A stretch of DNA of 52,980 nucleotides from Mycobacterium sp. (GCA_025965975.1 JAOPVX010000078.1:1-52980); one strand, 5' to 3'. Counted from the stretch's first letter, positions 26,487-37,062 are shown. The notes: generated from the sequence alone by a model not told the origin. Program-made: numbers and translations.

Positions 26487-27494
26487 TCACGGTCCGGGGA
26501 CCAGGGCCGCCTTGCCGCTGCGCTGCTGGCCGCTGCGATCGATCCACGTCAGGTCGAGGACATCGCCGGGGTAGTGCCGGTCCAGCACGTCGGTCAGCGT
26601 GTTGGCCGAATCCAGTGACTTTCCATCGAGCCCCGTGATTATGTCGCCGATGGCAACGCCGGCCTGATCGGCCGGTCCACCGCGCATCACGTCGCGAACG
26701 ACGATTCCCGGCGCCGTGCGCGGCTGGGTGCTGACGCCGACGCCGAGCAGCACCGGCGGCCCGATATGCACGGCGTCCGACGGCACGCCGGACCGGATCT
26801 GACCGGCAACGGCCATCGCCTCATTGATGGGAATCGCGAAACCCTGTCCGGCGGGCCCCATTTGGTAGTTCAGCGACGCCGCGGTGACCACGCCGATGAC
26901 CTGTCCCGCGCTGTTCACCAGCGGCCCACCGGAGTCTCCCGGCCGCACGCCGGCCGCAACCTCGATGAGGCCTTTGACCTCTTCCGAGCTTCCCGTCAAC
27001 GAGTCTTCGGCGTTGACGGTCCGGTTGAGCGCGGTCACCGGGCCGGTTTCGTGGGTGAGGGGAGCGCCGACGCCGCGGGCGTTGCCGAGACCGACGGTCG
27101 GCTCGCCAATCACGACCGCTCCGGAGTCTCCGATGGGTGCCGCAGGCAGCCCTCCGGCGCCGCGCAGCTGGAGCACCGCGATGTCGTGCTTGCGGTCGTA
27201 GCCGACCAGATCGGCGGGGTAGTCGCGACCGCCCACGGTGCCGGTGACGGTGTTGGCACCGGCCACGACGTGGTAGTTCGTCAGCACCACGCCGCCGGGA
27301 TCGATGACGGTTCCCGTTCCCGTTCCAATCGCCTGCTGGTAGTCGATCCTCGTGGTGACCTGGACGACGGCAGGCTCGACCGCCGCAGCGGCCGCCGCTG
27401 TATCTGCGGGAGCGGCCACCGACGTCGCCGGCGTGACCAGGGCCAGGACACCGGCGAACGCCATCAGCAGACGGTGGGGTGCGAATGCGCGCAT
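26487..27494 (-). CDS. pepA: Secreted trypsin-like serine protease with PDZ domain (PepA-like)
   Basis: A 335-residue exported protease. It has a signal peptide (MRAFAPHRLLMAFAGVLALV, cleavage after SVAAPA), a catalytic triad in TNYHVV, KHDIAVLQL and GDSGGPL, and a C-terminal PDZ domain (GIVVRDVMRGGPADQAGVAI). This is the layout of M. tuberculosis PepA (Rv0125). ATG 27494 was chosen because it opens the signal peptide. The gene starts four bases after the TetR stop on the same strand, so the two are probably co-transcribed. It is expected to act outside the membrane or in the cell wall. Confidence 0.88.
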   Translation of the reverse strand: MRAFAPHRLLMAFAGVLALVTPATSVAAPADTAAAAAAVEPAVVQVTTRIDYQQAIGTGTGTVIDPGGVVLTNYHVVAGANTVTGTVGGRDYPADLVGYDRKHDIAVLQLRGAGGLPAAPIGDSGAVVIGEPTVGLGNARGVGAPLTHETGPVTALNRTVNAEDSLTGSSEEVKGLIEVAAGVRPGDSGGPLVNSAGQVIGVVTAASLNYQMGPAGQGFAIPINEAMAVAGQIRSGVPSDAVHIGPPVLLGVGVSTQPRTAPGIVVRDVMRGGPADQAGVAIGDIITGLDGKSLDSANTLTDVLDRHYPGDVLDLTWIDRSGQQRSGKAALVPGP

Positions 27495-27498
27495 GTAC

Positions 27499-28116
27499 TC
27501 AATACTGGCTGGGAACTCGCTGGTTGTCGAAGTAGGCGCTGGATCGCGACTGGCAGGCACCCTGTAGGACCAGGTCGACGATGCGCTCGCCCAGCTGCTC
27601 GTCGACTGGCTCGCCGGTGAGCAAAAGCCTGCCATGCAGCGGCGCTATCAGGGTCTCAAGAAGTAGCCCCGCATCGGTGTCCGGCCGCAGCTCTCCGCGG
27701 GCGATGCCCCGCTCGACGACGGGACGCAACGCCTCGATCCGGCCGGCCCAAAATGCCTGGCGGGCGTCTCGCTGATCGTCGGCAGCCAGTGCCGCCACCT
27801 GCAGCGCCGCGAGGCCGACCGCAGATGTCAGGTAGGCGATCACCGCGTGCACGACCCCAAGCAGGTCGTCGCGGATAGACCCGGTGTCCGGTGTTGGTAT
27901 CTCCTCGGCGCTGCGGCTCAGCATCGCCTCGAGGAACAGCTTCTCCTTCGTGACCCATCGCCGGTAGATCGTCGTCTCATGGACCCCCGATCGCCGGGCG
28001 ACGCCGGCGACGGTCGCGGCACCGACACCGTTCTCGGCGAGCTCATCGAATGCCGCGGCCAGCACGGTGCGGCGGACGTGTTCACCGCGGCGATGCGATG
28101 CGGGTGCGCTCACCAC
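27499..28116 (-). CDS. TetR-family transcriptional regulator
   Basis: A 205-residue repressor. Its N-terminal helix-turn-helix runs from AAFDELAENGVGAATVAGVARRSGVHETTIYRRW, and the rest is a ligand-binding domain with LLGVVHAVIAYLTSAVGL and a tail like the TetR_C_11-type regulators. It starts at one of two tandem GTG codons (28116 or 28113). It is divergent from the alpha/beta hydrolase; two operator-like palindromes lie in the 83-bp gap, so autoregulation and control of the hydrolase are likely. It may also drive pepA downstream. Confidence 0.92.
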   Translation of the reverse strand: MVSAPASHRRGEHVRRTVLAAAFDELAENGVGAATVAGVARRSGVHETTIYRRWVTKEKLFLEAMLSRSAEEIPTPDTGSIRDDLLGVVHAVIAYLTSAVGLAALQVAALAADDQRDARQAFWAGRIEALRPVVERGIARGELRPDTDAGLLLETLIAPLHGRLLLTGEPVDEQLGERIVDLVLQGACQSRSSAYFDNQRVPSQY

Positions 28117-28123
28117 TCGACTC

Positions 28124-28145
28124 TATCGCAAGTCCACTTGCAATA
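28124..28145. promoter_or_regulatory. TetR operator candidate O1
   Basis: Palindrome TATCGCAAGT-CC-ACTTGCAATA, one mismatch between the 10-bp arms, located 7 bp upstream of the TetR start. It shares its sequence with O2 44 bp away (four helical turns), which makes chance unlikely. Confidence 0.82.
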
Positions 28146-28167
28146 CGGGGTGAGTTCGTGCATGATC

Positions 28168-28189
28168 TATCGCAGGTTGACTTGCGATA
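28168..28189. promoter_or_regulatory. TetR operator candidate O2
   Basis: Palindrome TATCGCAGGT-TG-ACTTGCGATA, one mismatch between arms, ending 10 bp before the hydrolase ATG and abutting its ribosome site (TAGGAGAA). Repressor bound here would block hydrolase transcription. Confidence 0.82.
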
Positions 28190-28199
28190 GGAGAACGCC

Positions 28200-29417
28200 A
28201 TGATTCCGTCAGCGCCGCGCCTCGACTGCACCGGCACCGCCCCTGCCGTCGGGTATCACCACTTCCACGACGACCTCAGCCTGAACTTCCAATGCAACCG
28301 ATGGGTGCAGTGGATCGGCCCGTCGGCGATCGCAGAGGTCACCGAACTGGCTGCCCGCTGCGACACCTATCCCGAATGGATCGACGGTTTCCTGGGTTTG
28401 GCCGAAGCCGCAAGCACGGCGGACCGCCGATTGGCCTCGGCGTATTACGACCGGGCAGCCGAGTTCTTCATGCGCCCCGACGATCCGCGCCGCCCGGCCG
28501 CCAGAAACCGGTTCGCGCAGGCGATGCGCACCCTTTATGACGTCGCCACCGACGAGGTGCCATACGGCGGCTCGGCGTTGCCTGCCATCGATCTGCGCCC
28601 GGAAGCGGAATCCGGAGCCACCATCGTTGTCTTCGGCGGATTCGACAGCTACGTCGAGGAGTTCCTGCCGATGCTCGCCACGATGGTCGACGCGGGGCAC
28701 CGGGTCATCGCACTCGAAGGACCGGGTCAGGGCGCTGCCCTGGAAGAGCATGGCCTGCCGATGATCGCCGAATGGGAGCGACCGGTAGCCGCTGTGCTCG
28801 ACCATTACCGGCTTGACGACGTAACCGTCGTCGGCGAATCCCTCGGCGGCGGACTCGTCATCCGGGCGGCCGCCTTCGAGCCGCGAATCAGCCGCGTGGT
28901 CTGTATGGACATTCTCGACGACGAGTTCGAGGTGATAGCCCGTCAGATCGGTCGCGGGGTGACACCGGTGCTGCGCGTGCTGCTGGCCCTGCGCGCCAAG
29001 GGGATCGTCAACGCCGTCGCGCGCCGAGCGACCGCACGCAAACCCGTCGCCGCATGGGGACTGCAGCAGGGCATGCACATCACCGGAACCTCGCCGGCAT
29101 ACCACTTCCTGCGCTCGACCATCGAGTTCAACACCCGACGCGTCTCACAACTGGTCACCGCCGATGTCCTGTTGCTTGCAGGCACCGACGACCACTACGT
29201 CCCGCTCAAGCAGCTGCGGCGGCAGGCCGCCAACCTGGTCCGCGCACGGTCGGTCACCACGCGCACGTTCACCGCGGCCGAACAGGCCAGCAACCACTGT
29301 CAGGTCGGCAACATCGGCGCGGCGGTTCGCGTGATACACGGCTGGCTGGAACTCTCCACCGTCAGTCGCATGGCCGAAAAGGCCGACGCCGCTGACGAAC
29401 TCGCGCGCCAGTCCTAG
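28200..29417 (+). CDS. Alpha/beta hydrolase
   Basis: A 405-residue hydrolase with an N-terminal helical cap of about 130 residues and an alpha/beta core. The oxyanion/strand region is VVFGGFDSYVEEF, the nucleophile elbow is GESLGGG near residue 220, the acid is in LLAGTDDHYVP and the catalytic His is in SNHCQVGN. The architecture resembles FrsA/DUF1100-type or 2,6-dihydroxypseudooxynicotine hydrolase-like C-C or ester hydrolases. ATG 28200 has TAGGAGAA upstream. It is controlled, by context, by the divergent TetR through O1/O2. Substrate unknown. Confidence 0.85.
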   Translation: MIPSAPRLDCTGTAPAVGYHHFHDDLSLNFQCNRWVQWIGPSAIAEVTELAARCDTYPEWIDGFLGLAEAASTADRRLASAYYDRAAEFFMRPDDPRRPAARNRFAQAMRTLYDVATDEVPYGGSALPAIDLRPEAESGATIVVFGGFDSYVEEFLPMLATMVDAGHRVIALEGPGQGAALEEHGLPMIAEWERPVAAVLDHYRLDDVTVVGESLGGGLVIRAAAFEPRISRVVCMDILDDEFEVIARQIGRGVTPVLRVLLALRAKGIVNAVARRATARKPVAAWGLQQGMHITGTSPAYHFLRSTIEFNTRRVSQLVTADVLLLAGTDDHYVPLKQLRRQAANLVRARSVTTRTFTAAEQASNHCQVGNIGAAVRVIHGWLELSTVSRMAEKADAADELARQS

Positions 29418-29504
29418 CCAGTCCAGCTCGTCACTGCCAATCCGATAAACACCACCAAAGTCAACGTCCACGGCTTACTCAAGCTTTGGCCCTGCCGTTA
29501 AACG

Positions 29505-30287
29505 CTAGTCCTCGACAGCGACGCCGCCGCGCAACCGCCTGCGCCGACGCTTCGTCGGTTCGGCTTCGCCGGACGGCCGGCGATTGCGCAGCCTGCCGTT
29601 GGTTGACTCGGCTTCGCCTGTGTCAGGTGCCTCGTCCTCGGCGGCGGGCTCTTCCTGCGCCGTCGGCTCCGGCTCGTCGGCCGTCGACTCCGGCTCAGCG
29701 CCTTCGGCGGTGACCTCGGCGGGCTTCTCGTCGGACTCGGATTCCGAACTTTCGTCGGACTCGTCCTCCGTTGTAGCGGCGTCTTCGGCCTCGCCGGCGG
29801 CCTCGCGGCGACGTCGGCGGCCCCGCTTGGCCTTCTTCGGCTTGAGTGGTTTGGGCGGAGGGGGCGGCAGCTGGGCGACAAAGGCCAGGTAGAAGGCGAA
29901 GATCCCGAGCAGCGCGATCGCCGCGGCGGCACCGTAGATGCCGAACAACCACTGACCCGCGCTATCGAGGGTGAACCAGATCTCGCTGATCGCGGTGCCG
30001 ATGATCAGCGCACCCGCGAGTACGTGCAGCGCGATCGACGACGTGCGCAGCGTCAAGGCCAGCTGCGGGGTGCCGAACTCCGGTCGCCGGGTTCGCAGCA
30101 GCGTGAACACCACCGGCAACGCGGCAAGGCCGATCAGGGCGCCGGTGACGATGCGCAGCACAATGCCGAGAGTGTGGGAGGTGTCGCCGATCAGCTCGGG
30201 CCAGCGCGGCAGGACGAAGAAGAAGTAGAGGACACCGGCGGCGATAGAAAACGACGCGTGCCAAACCACCGCAACAGTGCGGCCCAT
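29505..30287 (-). CDS. Four-helix membrane protein with charged C-terminal tail
   Basis: About 260 residues. Four hydrophobic helices occupy the first 145 residues (WHASFSIAAGVLYFFFVLP, LRIVTGALIGLAALPVVF, IALHVLAGALIIGTAI, IYGAAAAIALLGIFAFYL). A Pro/Lys segment, a long Glu/Asp/Ser-rich stretch and a terminal Arg-rich KRRRRRLRG follow. The tail is probably disordered and cytoplasmic. Start at 30287 (MGRTVAVVWH); an in-frame start four codons upstream is possible. The family is conserved in mycobacteria but has no known function to my knowledge. Confidence 0.75.
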   Translation of the reverse strand: MGRTVAVVWHASFSIAAGVLYFFFVLPRWPELIGDTSHTLGIVLRIVTGALIGLAALPVVFTLLRTRRPEFGTPQLALTLRTSSIALHVLAGALIIGTAISEIWFTLDSAGQWLFGIYGAAAAIALLGIFAFYLAFVAQLPPPPPKPLKPKKAKRGRRRRREAAGEAEDAATTEDESDESSESESDEKPAEVTAEGAEPESTADEPEPTAQEEPAAEDEAPDTGEAESTNGRLRNRRPSGEAEPTKRRRRRLRGGVAVED

Positions 30288-30359
30288 ACCCCTCCTCATT
30301 GCTTATGGGCCGGAGTGCGACCTGGCTGTCGGTCAGCTGGACGCACCCCGGACCGAGTG

Positions 30360-31928
<1,569 letters not shown>

Positions 31929-31977
31929 TGGCCCGCCCGGCGTCCACTTGTCGCGCCGTCTCGGTAGCCTGCTGAGC

Positions 31978-33765
31978 GTGGCGCTCTACCGCAAGTACCG
32001 ACCGGCAACCTTCGCCGATGTGGTTGGCCAGGAGCACGTCACCGAACCGCTCTCTACTGCGCTGGCGGCAGGCCGCATCAACCACGCCTACCTGTTCTCC
32101 GGACCGCGGGGTTGTGGGAAGACGTCGTCGGCGCGCATCCTGGCCCGCTCGCTGAACTGCGAGCAAGGGCCGACGCCCACACCCTGCGGGGTGTGCGACT
32201 CGTGCGTTGCGCTGGCCCCGAACGGGCCTGGCAGCGTCGACGTCGTCGAACTCGACGCGGCCAGCCACGGCGGCGTGGACGACACCCGCGAATTGCGTGA
32301 CCGCGCCTTCTACGCGCCTGCGCTCTCGCACTACCGCATCTTTATCGTCGACGAAGCGCACATGGTCACCACGGCCGGTTTCAACGCGCTGCTCAAGATC
32401 GTCGAGGAGCCACCCGAGCACCTGATCTTCGTGTTCGCGACGACCGAGCCGGAGAAGGTGCTGCCCACCATTCGGTCGCGCACGCATCACTACCCGTTCC
32501 GGCTGCTGGCTCCGCGGACCATGCGATCGCTGCTGGAACGCATCTGCGCGCAGGAAGACGTCACGGTCGACGACGCCGTGTACCCGTTGGTCATCCGGGC
32601 AGGCGGCGGCTCGCCGCGCGACACGCTGTCGGTGTTGGATCAGCTGCTGGCCGGCGCAGAAGGAAACCGGGTGGAGTACCAGCGTGCGTTGGCGTTGCTC
32701 GGCGCGACGGATGTGGCGCTGATCGACGACGCGGTGGACGCGCTGGGCGCAGGGGACGCCGCGGCCCTGTTCGGCGCCGTCGAGGCGGTGATCGATGCCG
32801 GGCACGACCCGCGACGGTTCGCCACCGACCTTCTTGAGCGCTTCCGCGATCTGATTGTGCTGCAGTCGGTGCCCGACGCGATCGCCCGCGGGGTGGTCGA
32901 CGGACCCGAGGATGTGCTGGAGCGGATGCGCGATCAGGCAACGCGGATCGGCACCGCGACGCTGACCCGATACGCCGAGGTGGTGCATGCCGGGCTGGGG
33001 GAGATGCGCGGCGCCACCGCGCCGCGGCTGCTGCTCGAAGTGGTGTGCGCGCGGCTGCTGCTGCCGTCGGCCAGTGACACCGAATCGGCGCTGCTGCAGC
33101 GCGTCGAACGGATCGAGACGCGGCTGGACATGTCGATCCCGGCCGGTGAGGTCGCAGCATCCCAGCCGATTGCGCCGCCGAAGCAATTCGCCCGCAGGAG
33201 CAAGGCGGCTGAGCCGCAAGCGCCCAAAGCCGAGCCCAAACCCGAACCCAAACCCGCGCCCGAGCCGCCGCCGCCTGACCCCGTGGTCGAAGCGCAGGCG
33301 CCGACTGCGCCTTCTGGGGGTGGCGAACCCAATGCGGCCGCGGTGCGCAGCATGTGGACCACCGTGCGCGATAAGGTCCGTCAGCGCAGCCGCACAACCG
33401 AGGTGATGCTGGCGGGCGCGATCGTGCGCGCCGTCGATGGCGACACCCTGGTGCTCAGCCACGAGTCGGCTCCGCTGGCTAAACGGCTTGTGGAGCAACG
33501 CAATTCCGATGTCATCCGCGAGGCGCTCAAGGACGTGCTTGGCGTGGACTGGAAGATCCGGTGCGAAGCAGGGACTGAGGCGCCGACGGTGGCACCCGAG
33601 CCGGATAACGTCGCCCCGTCGCCATCGCGGCGTGACGACGACGAGGAGGACATGCTGGCCGAGGCAGGCAACGACACCTCCGAGGCCCCTCGCCGCGACC
33701 CGGAGGAAGCAGCTCTGGAGCTACTGCAGACCGAGCTCGGCGCCCGTCGCATCGACGGCAGCTAA
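31978..33765 (+). CDS. dnaX: DNA polymerase III subunits gamma and tau
   Basis: A 595-residue clamp-loader ATPase: VALYRKYRP start, Walker A GPRGCGKTSSAR, four-Cys zinc module (CEQGPTPTPCGVCDSC), Walker B VDEAH and sensor 1 FATTEPEKVL. A Pro/Lys/Glu-rich linker with KPEPKPAPEP repeats follows, then a C-terminal tau-type domain. GTG 31978 opens the conserved sequence. Its TAA stop directly abuts the stop of the convergent methyltransferase gene, leaving no intergenic DNA for a terminator. Confidence 0.95.
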   Translation: MALYRKYRPATFADVVGQEHVTEPLSTALAAGRINHAYLFSGPRGCGKTSSARILARSLNCEQGPTPTPCGVCDSCVALAPNGPGSVDVVELDAASHGGVDDTRELRDRAFYAPALSHYRIFIVDEAHMVTTAGFNALLKIVEEPPEHLIFVFATTEPEKVLPTIRSRTHHYPFRLLAPRTMRSLLERICAQEDVTVDDAVYPLVIRAGGGSPRDTLSVLDQLLAGAEGNRVEYQRALALLGATDVALIDDAVDALGAGDAAALFGAVEAVIDAGHDPRRFATDLLERFRDLIVLQSVPDAIARGVVDGPEDVLERMRDQATRIGTATLTRYAEVVHAGLGEMRGATAPRLLLEVVCARLLLPSASDTESALLQRVERIETRLDMSIPAGEVAASQPIAPPKQFARRSKAAEPQAPKAEPKPEPKPAPEPPPPDPVVEAQAPTAPSGGGEPNAAAVRSMWTTVRDKVRQRSRTTEVMLAGAIVRAVDGDTLVLSHESAPLAKRLVEQRNSDVIREALKDVLGVDWKIRCEAGTEAPTVAPEPDNVAPSPSRRDDDEEDMLAEAGNDTSEAPRRDPEEAALELLQTELGARRIDGS

Positions 33766-35085
33766 CTAGGGCGTCCACCACGGCCGCAGCGGAAGGCCGC
33801 GGTCGCTTCCGTGTGAGTCGAGCTTGACCGCCAAGACTTGGTGCAGCTGAACGACATTCGTCTCGAAGCCCAGCCGCGAGCCGGCCATGTAGAGACCCCA
33901 CACTTTCGCGATGGGCAGCCCGACCTCTTCCACGGCGTCGTCCCAGTGCTCGACGAGATTGCGGCACCAGTCGCGCAGCGTCAGGGCGTAGTGGTGGCGC
34001 AGGTTCTCCTCGTGCACGACCTCGAGCCCGATGTCCTGGGCTTCGGTGATGATGCGGCCCGAGCCGGTGAGCTCCCCGTCGGGGAACACGTACCGGTCGA
34101 TGAAGCCGCCCGCGCTCGGCCCGGTCCGGTTGTCCGGGCGGGTGATGCAGTGGTTGAGCAGCAGCGCGCCGGTGCGCATCTTCGACTTAAGGAAGCGGAA
34201 ATACGACGGATAGTTGTGCACGCCGATGTGTTCCGTCAGCCCGATCGACGAGACCGCGTCGAAGCCCGATTCCCGGATATCGCGGTAGTCGGCGTGGCGG
34301 ACCTCGGCAAGGTCGGCAAGGCCTTGTTCGGCGATCGCCTTCTGAGCCCATCTGGCTTGCTCTTTGGACAGCGTGACCCCGATGGCCTTCACGCCGTTGT
34401 GGGCGGCGTAGCGCACCATCCCGCCCCAGCCGCAGCCCACGTCGAGCAGCCGGTCGCCGGGCTTCAGCCGCAGCTTCTCGAACACCAACCGGTATTTGTT
34501 CTCCTGCGCCGCTTCCAGTGAGGTGTCCGGATTCGGGTAGCACGCGCAGGTGTAGGTCATCGACGGGCCGAGCACCCATTCGTAGAACTTGTTGGACACG
34601 TCGTAGTGGTGGTGGATCGCCTCGGCGTCGCGGGTCTTGCTGTGCCGCAAACCCTCTGCGATGCGCCGCCAGCGTGGCAGCACCTCCTGAGGGGGCGGCG
34701 CGATCGGCCTGAGGTGCTCGAAGCCGATGGAGCGGACGATATTGGCGAGCACCCGCGCAGGCGGCCGCTTGAAGTCCATCTTCTCGGCCAGCGCCTTGAG
34801 TAACTCGTATGGGTCGCCGGGGTGCACGCCGTGCGGTTCGACGTCGCCCGAGACGTAGGCGCGGGCCAACCCCAATTCCCCTGGTGCGGTGGCCAGGTAG
34901 GTGGTGCCACGCGGGGTGCGCAGGTCCAACCCGATCTGGGCATCGTCGGGTCCGGCAGTGCTGCCGTCGTACGCGGTGAATTTCAGCGGCAGCTGGCCCG
35001 CGGCGAAGATCTCGAGGATCTCGGCGAGCGTGAGCTTGTCCGGCACCTGTGCCGAGTGCCCGGTGTTTTCCCTGAATGTCGTCAT
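33766..35085 (-). CDS. Cyclopropane-fatty-acyl-phospholipid synthase family methyltransferase
   Basis: A 439-residue SAM-dependent enzyme. The SAM-binding motif LLDVGCGWGGMVRYAA is near residue 216, preceded by HHYDVSNKFYEWVLG and followed by GVTLSKEQARWAQ, all typical of the Cfa/UfaA family. It overlaps the upstream flavoprotein gene by four bases (ATGA), so the two are translationally coupled. Such a methyltransferase/FAD-oxidoreductase pair makes 10-methyl branched fatty acids (TmsB/TmsA or BfaA/BfaB) in related bacteria. By position this pair looks like Rv3720/Rv3719, whose product is less certain. Confidence 0.87.
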   Translation of the reverse strand: MTTFRENTGHSAQVPDKLTLAEILEIFAAGQLPLKFTAYDGSTAGPDDAQIGLDLRTPRGTTYLATAPGELGLARAYVSGDVEPHGVHPGDPYELLKALAEKMDFKRPPARVLANIVRSIGFEHLRPIAPPPQEVLPRWRRIAEGLRHSKTRDAEAIHHHYDVSNKFYEWVLGPSMTYTCACYPNPDTSLEAAQENKYRLVFEKLRLKPGDRLLDVGCGWGGMVRYAAHNGVKAIGVTLSKEQARWAQKAIAEQGLADLAEVRHADYRDIRESGFDAVSSIGLTEHIGVHNYPSYFRFLKSKMRTGALLLNHCITRPDNRTGPSAGGFIDRYVFPDGELTGSGRIITEAQDIGLEVVHEENLRHHYALTLRDWCRNLVEHWDDAVEEVGLPIAKVWGLYMAGSRLGFETNVVQLHQVLAVKLDSHGSDRGLPLRPWWTP

Positions 35086-36461
35086 CGTCGTTGCACCGCC
35101 TTTGCATACAGGTCGAGGAGACGTGAGTCGGGGTCGTAGCTCTTCTTTACGGTCTTGTAGGCCTCGCCGCCATAGAGTTCGTCGAATTCGTCGGGGGAGT
35201 AGTACGCATCGGAGTACAGCGACTTGTGCCCGTCGAGCTCGCTGACCTTACGCTCGATCAGCTTATTCGTGTGGCCCTGCTCGGGCCCGACCGGCACCGA
35301 CGACCAGAATCCGATGTTGACGTAGGTGTGGTGCGGGCGAATCGGGTACAGCGGCCAGTCGCCGTCGTTCCGTAGCCGCAGCGGGCACAGCCAGATCGGC
35401 TCGATCGGGACGTTGGCCAAAAACCAGTCAAGAAACTCGGCGGTCCGCTCGATGGGCACTTCGACGTCCTGCACGACGCGTTCGCGGGGAGGGCGCCCGT
35501 TGCGCTTCTCGATGCGGTCGGCGATGTTGAACCGCTGGTCGTAGGCGATCAGCTTCCAGTAGAAGCTGCTGCGGCGATAGCGCCGCGGCCAGAACCGGCG
35601 GATACGCGGGTCCTGCGCACCGAATGCCCTCGAGCACCAGAACCAGTCGGTGTCCCACCGCCACAGGTAGTCGTGAATGGTGAGCCGATCGTGTTTCTCA
35701 CCGTCGGGGTGCTGGATGGAGCGGTAGTAGACGTGCTGGCCGGTGTAGTCGCTGACGGTTCCCGCCGCGCCGGTCTGGAACCCCAGTGTCAGGTAGCTCT
35801 CGCCGGCGCTGAACACCACGCCGTCGAGGTAGTCGACGGGGGCGCCGTCGTAGCCGCCGGTCTCGATGACGCGGTCCATGGCCGCGACCAGGTCTTCCAA
35901 CGAGTAGAACCTCAGGTGCCGCAGCGCGACGAAGGGTTTGACGGACTCCAGCTCGATCTTCAGCCGAACCGAATAGCCCAGTGTCCCATAGGAATTCGGA
36001 AAGGCATGGAAGAGATCGGAGCACAGGTCACGACTTGCGGTTACCACATCACCCTTACCGGTCAGGATGTCCATCTCCAGCACGGATTCGTGCGGCAGCC
36101 CGTTGCGGAACGACGAGGACTCGATGCCAAGCCCCGTGACCGCCCCGCCAAGCGTGATGGTCTTCAGTTGCGGCACCACCAGCGGCGACAGGCCGTAGGG
36201 CAAGGTGGCCGCGACCAGGTCCTCGTAGGTGCACATGCCGGCCACGTCGGCGGTGCGCGCATCGGGGTCGACGGTGATGACGCCCGTCAGCCCCGACGTG
36301 TCAAGGCCCTTGCTTTTGGTCTTGGTTCTCGCCCGGAACAGGTTCGACGTGGGTTTGGCGAGCCGGACGGTCGCGTTCGGGGGTATCGCCCGATAACTCG
36401 CGAGCAGACGCTGCACGCCTGCGGTGTGGGCAGCACGTGCGTCAATCCCCTCAATAGACAC
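35082..36461 (-). CDS. FAD-binding oxidoreductase (partner of the lipid methyltransferase)
   Basis: A 459-residue flavoprotein with a PCMH-type FAD domain: GVITVDPDARTADVAGMCTYEDLV, then LVVPQLKTITLGGAVTGLGIESSS. The C-terminal half resembles the delta(24)-sterol reductase-like/TmsA group. GTG 36461 start. It is translated just ahead of the methyltransferase with a 4-base overlap. In the TmsA/TmsB pathway this partner reduces the 10-methylene intermediate to a 10-methyl group; by analogy it may do the same here. It is divergent from the SRPBCC gene. Confidence 0.85.
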   Translation of the reverse strand: MSIEGIDARAAHTAGVQRLLASYRAIPPNATVRLAKPTSNLFRARTKTKSKGLDTSGLTGVITVDPDARTADVAGMCTYEDLVAATLPYGLSPLVVPQLKTITLGGAVTGLGIESSSFRNGLPHESVLEMDILTGKGDVVTASRDLCSDLFHAFPNSYGTLGYSVRLKIELESVKPFVALRHLRFYSLEDLVAAMDRVIETGGYDGAPVDYLDGVVFSAGESYLTLGFQTGAAGTVSDYTGQHVYYRSIQHPDGEKHDRLTIHDYLWRWDTDWFWCSRAFGAQDPRIRRFWPRRYRRSSFYWKLIAYDQRFNIADRIEKRNGRPPRERVVQDVEVPIERTAEFLDWFLANVPIEPIWLCPLRLRNDGDWPLYPIRPHHTYVNIGFWSSVPVGPEQGHTNKLIERKVSELDGHKSLYSDAYYSPDEFDELYGGEAYKTVKKSYDPDSRLLDLYAKAVQRR

Positions 36462-36525
36462 GGATATACGCTAGTCCGCGGCCGCAGCGGATGCGACCGC
36501 ACCACGACGACAGGAGAGCCATCTC

Positions 36526-36966
36526 ATGGGACAGGTCAGCGCGTCCAGCACCGTCTTGATTGACGCCTCACCGGAGGTTGCGTTGGCGGCGGTGGCGGAT
36601 TACCAGACAGTGCGCCCGAAGATCCTGTCGCCGCATTACAGCGACTACCAGGTGCTCGAGGGCGGGCAGGGCGCCGGCACCGTCGCAACCTGGAAGCTTC
36701 AGGCCACGAAGTCGCGGGTGCGCGACGTCAAGGCCAGCGTCGACGTGGCCGGCCACACCGTCATCGAGAAGGACGCGAACTCGTCGATGATCACCAACTG
36801 GACCGTCGCGCCCGCCGGCGCCGGATCGTCCGTCACCGTCAAGACGTCGTGGCAGGGCGCCGGGGGCATCGGGGGCTTCTTCGAGAAGACGTTCGCGCCG
36901 CTGGGACTGCGCAAAATTCAGGGTGAGGTGCTGGACAACCTCAAGAAGGAAGTGGAGGGCCGGTAA
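36526..36966 (+). CDS. SRPBCC family protein (Rv3718c-like)
   Basis: A 146-residue START/Bet v1-like fold protein (STVLIDASPEVALAAVADYQ at the start, GGIGGFFEKTFAPLGLRKIQ at the end), a family that binds lipids or small hydrophobic molecules. ATG 36526 follows AGGAGAG. The end of the gene lies inside the first unit of a tandem hairpin array. Ligand unknown. Confidence 0.85.
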   Translation: MGQVSASSTVLIDASPEVALAAVADYQTVRPKILSPHYSDYQVLEGGQGAGTVATWKLQATKSRVRDVKASVDVAGHTVIEKDANSSMITNWTVAPAGAGSSVTVKTSWQGAGGIGGFFEKTFAPLGLRKIQGEVLDNLKKEVEGR

Positions 36967-37062
36967 GCGGCCCGACATCAGTCACAGAGGGCCGGTAGCG
37001 GCCCGACATCAGTCACAGAGGGCCGGTAAGCGGCCCGACATCACAGACAGAGGGCCGCTAGC
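36957..37062. repeat. Tandem 32-bp repeat forming three hairpins
   Basis: GGGCCG-GTAAG-CGGCCC recurs at 36957, 36989 (loop GTAG) and 37020, and a fourth GGGCCG begins at 37052, so the period is 31-32 bases. The spacer CGACATCAGTCACAGA is repeated too. The first hairpin contains the SRPBCC stop codon and the fourth unit overlaps the stop of the convergent amidase gene. It probably serves as a bidirectional terminator. Confidence 0.9.

Noticed and set aside
36957-37062. CRISPR-like array
   Set aside because: The 31-32-base units are contiguous, with the would-be spacers identical to each other, so it is a tandem hairpin repeat.
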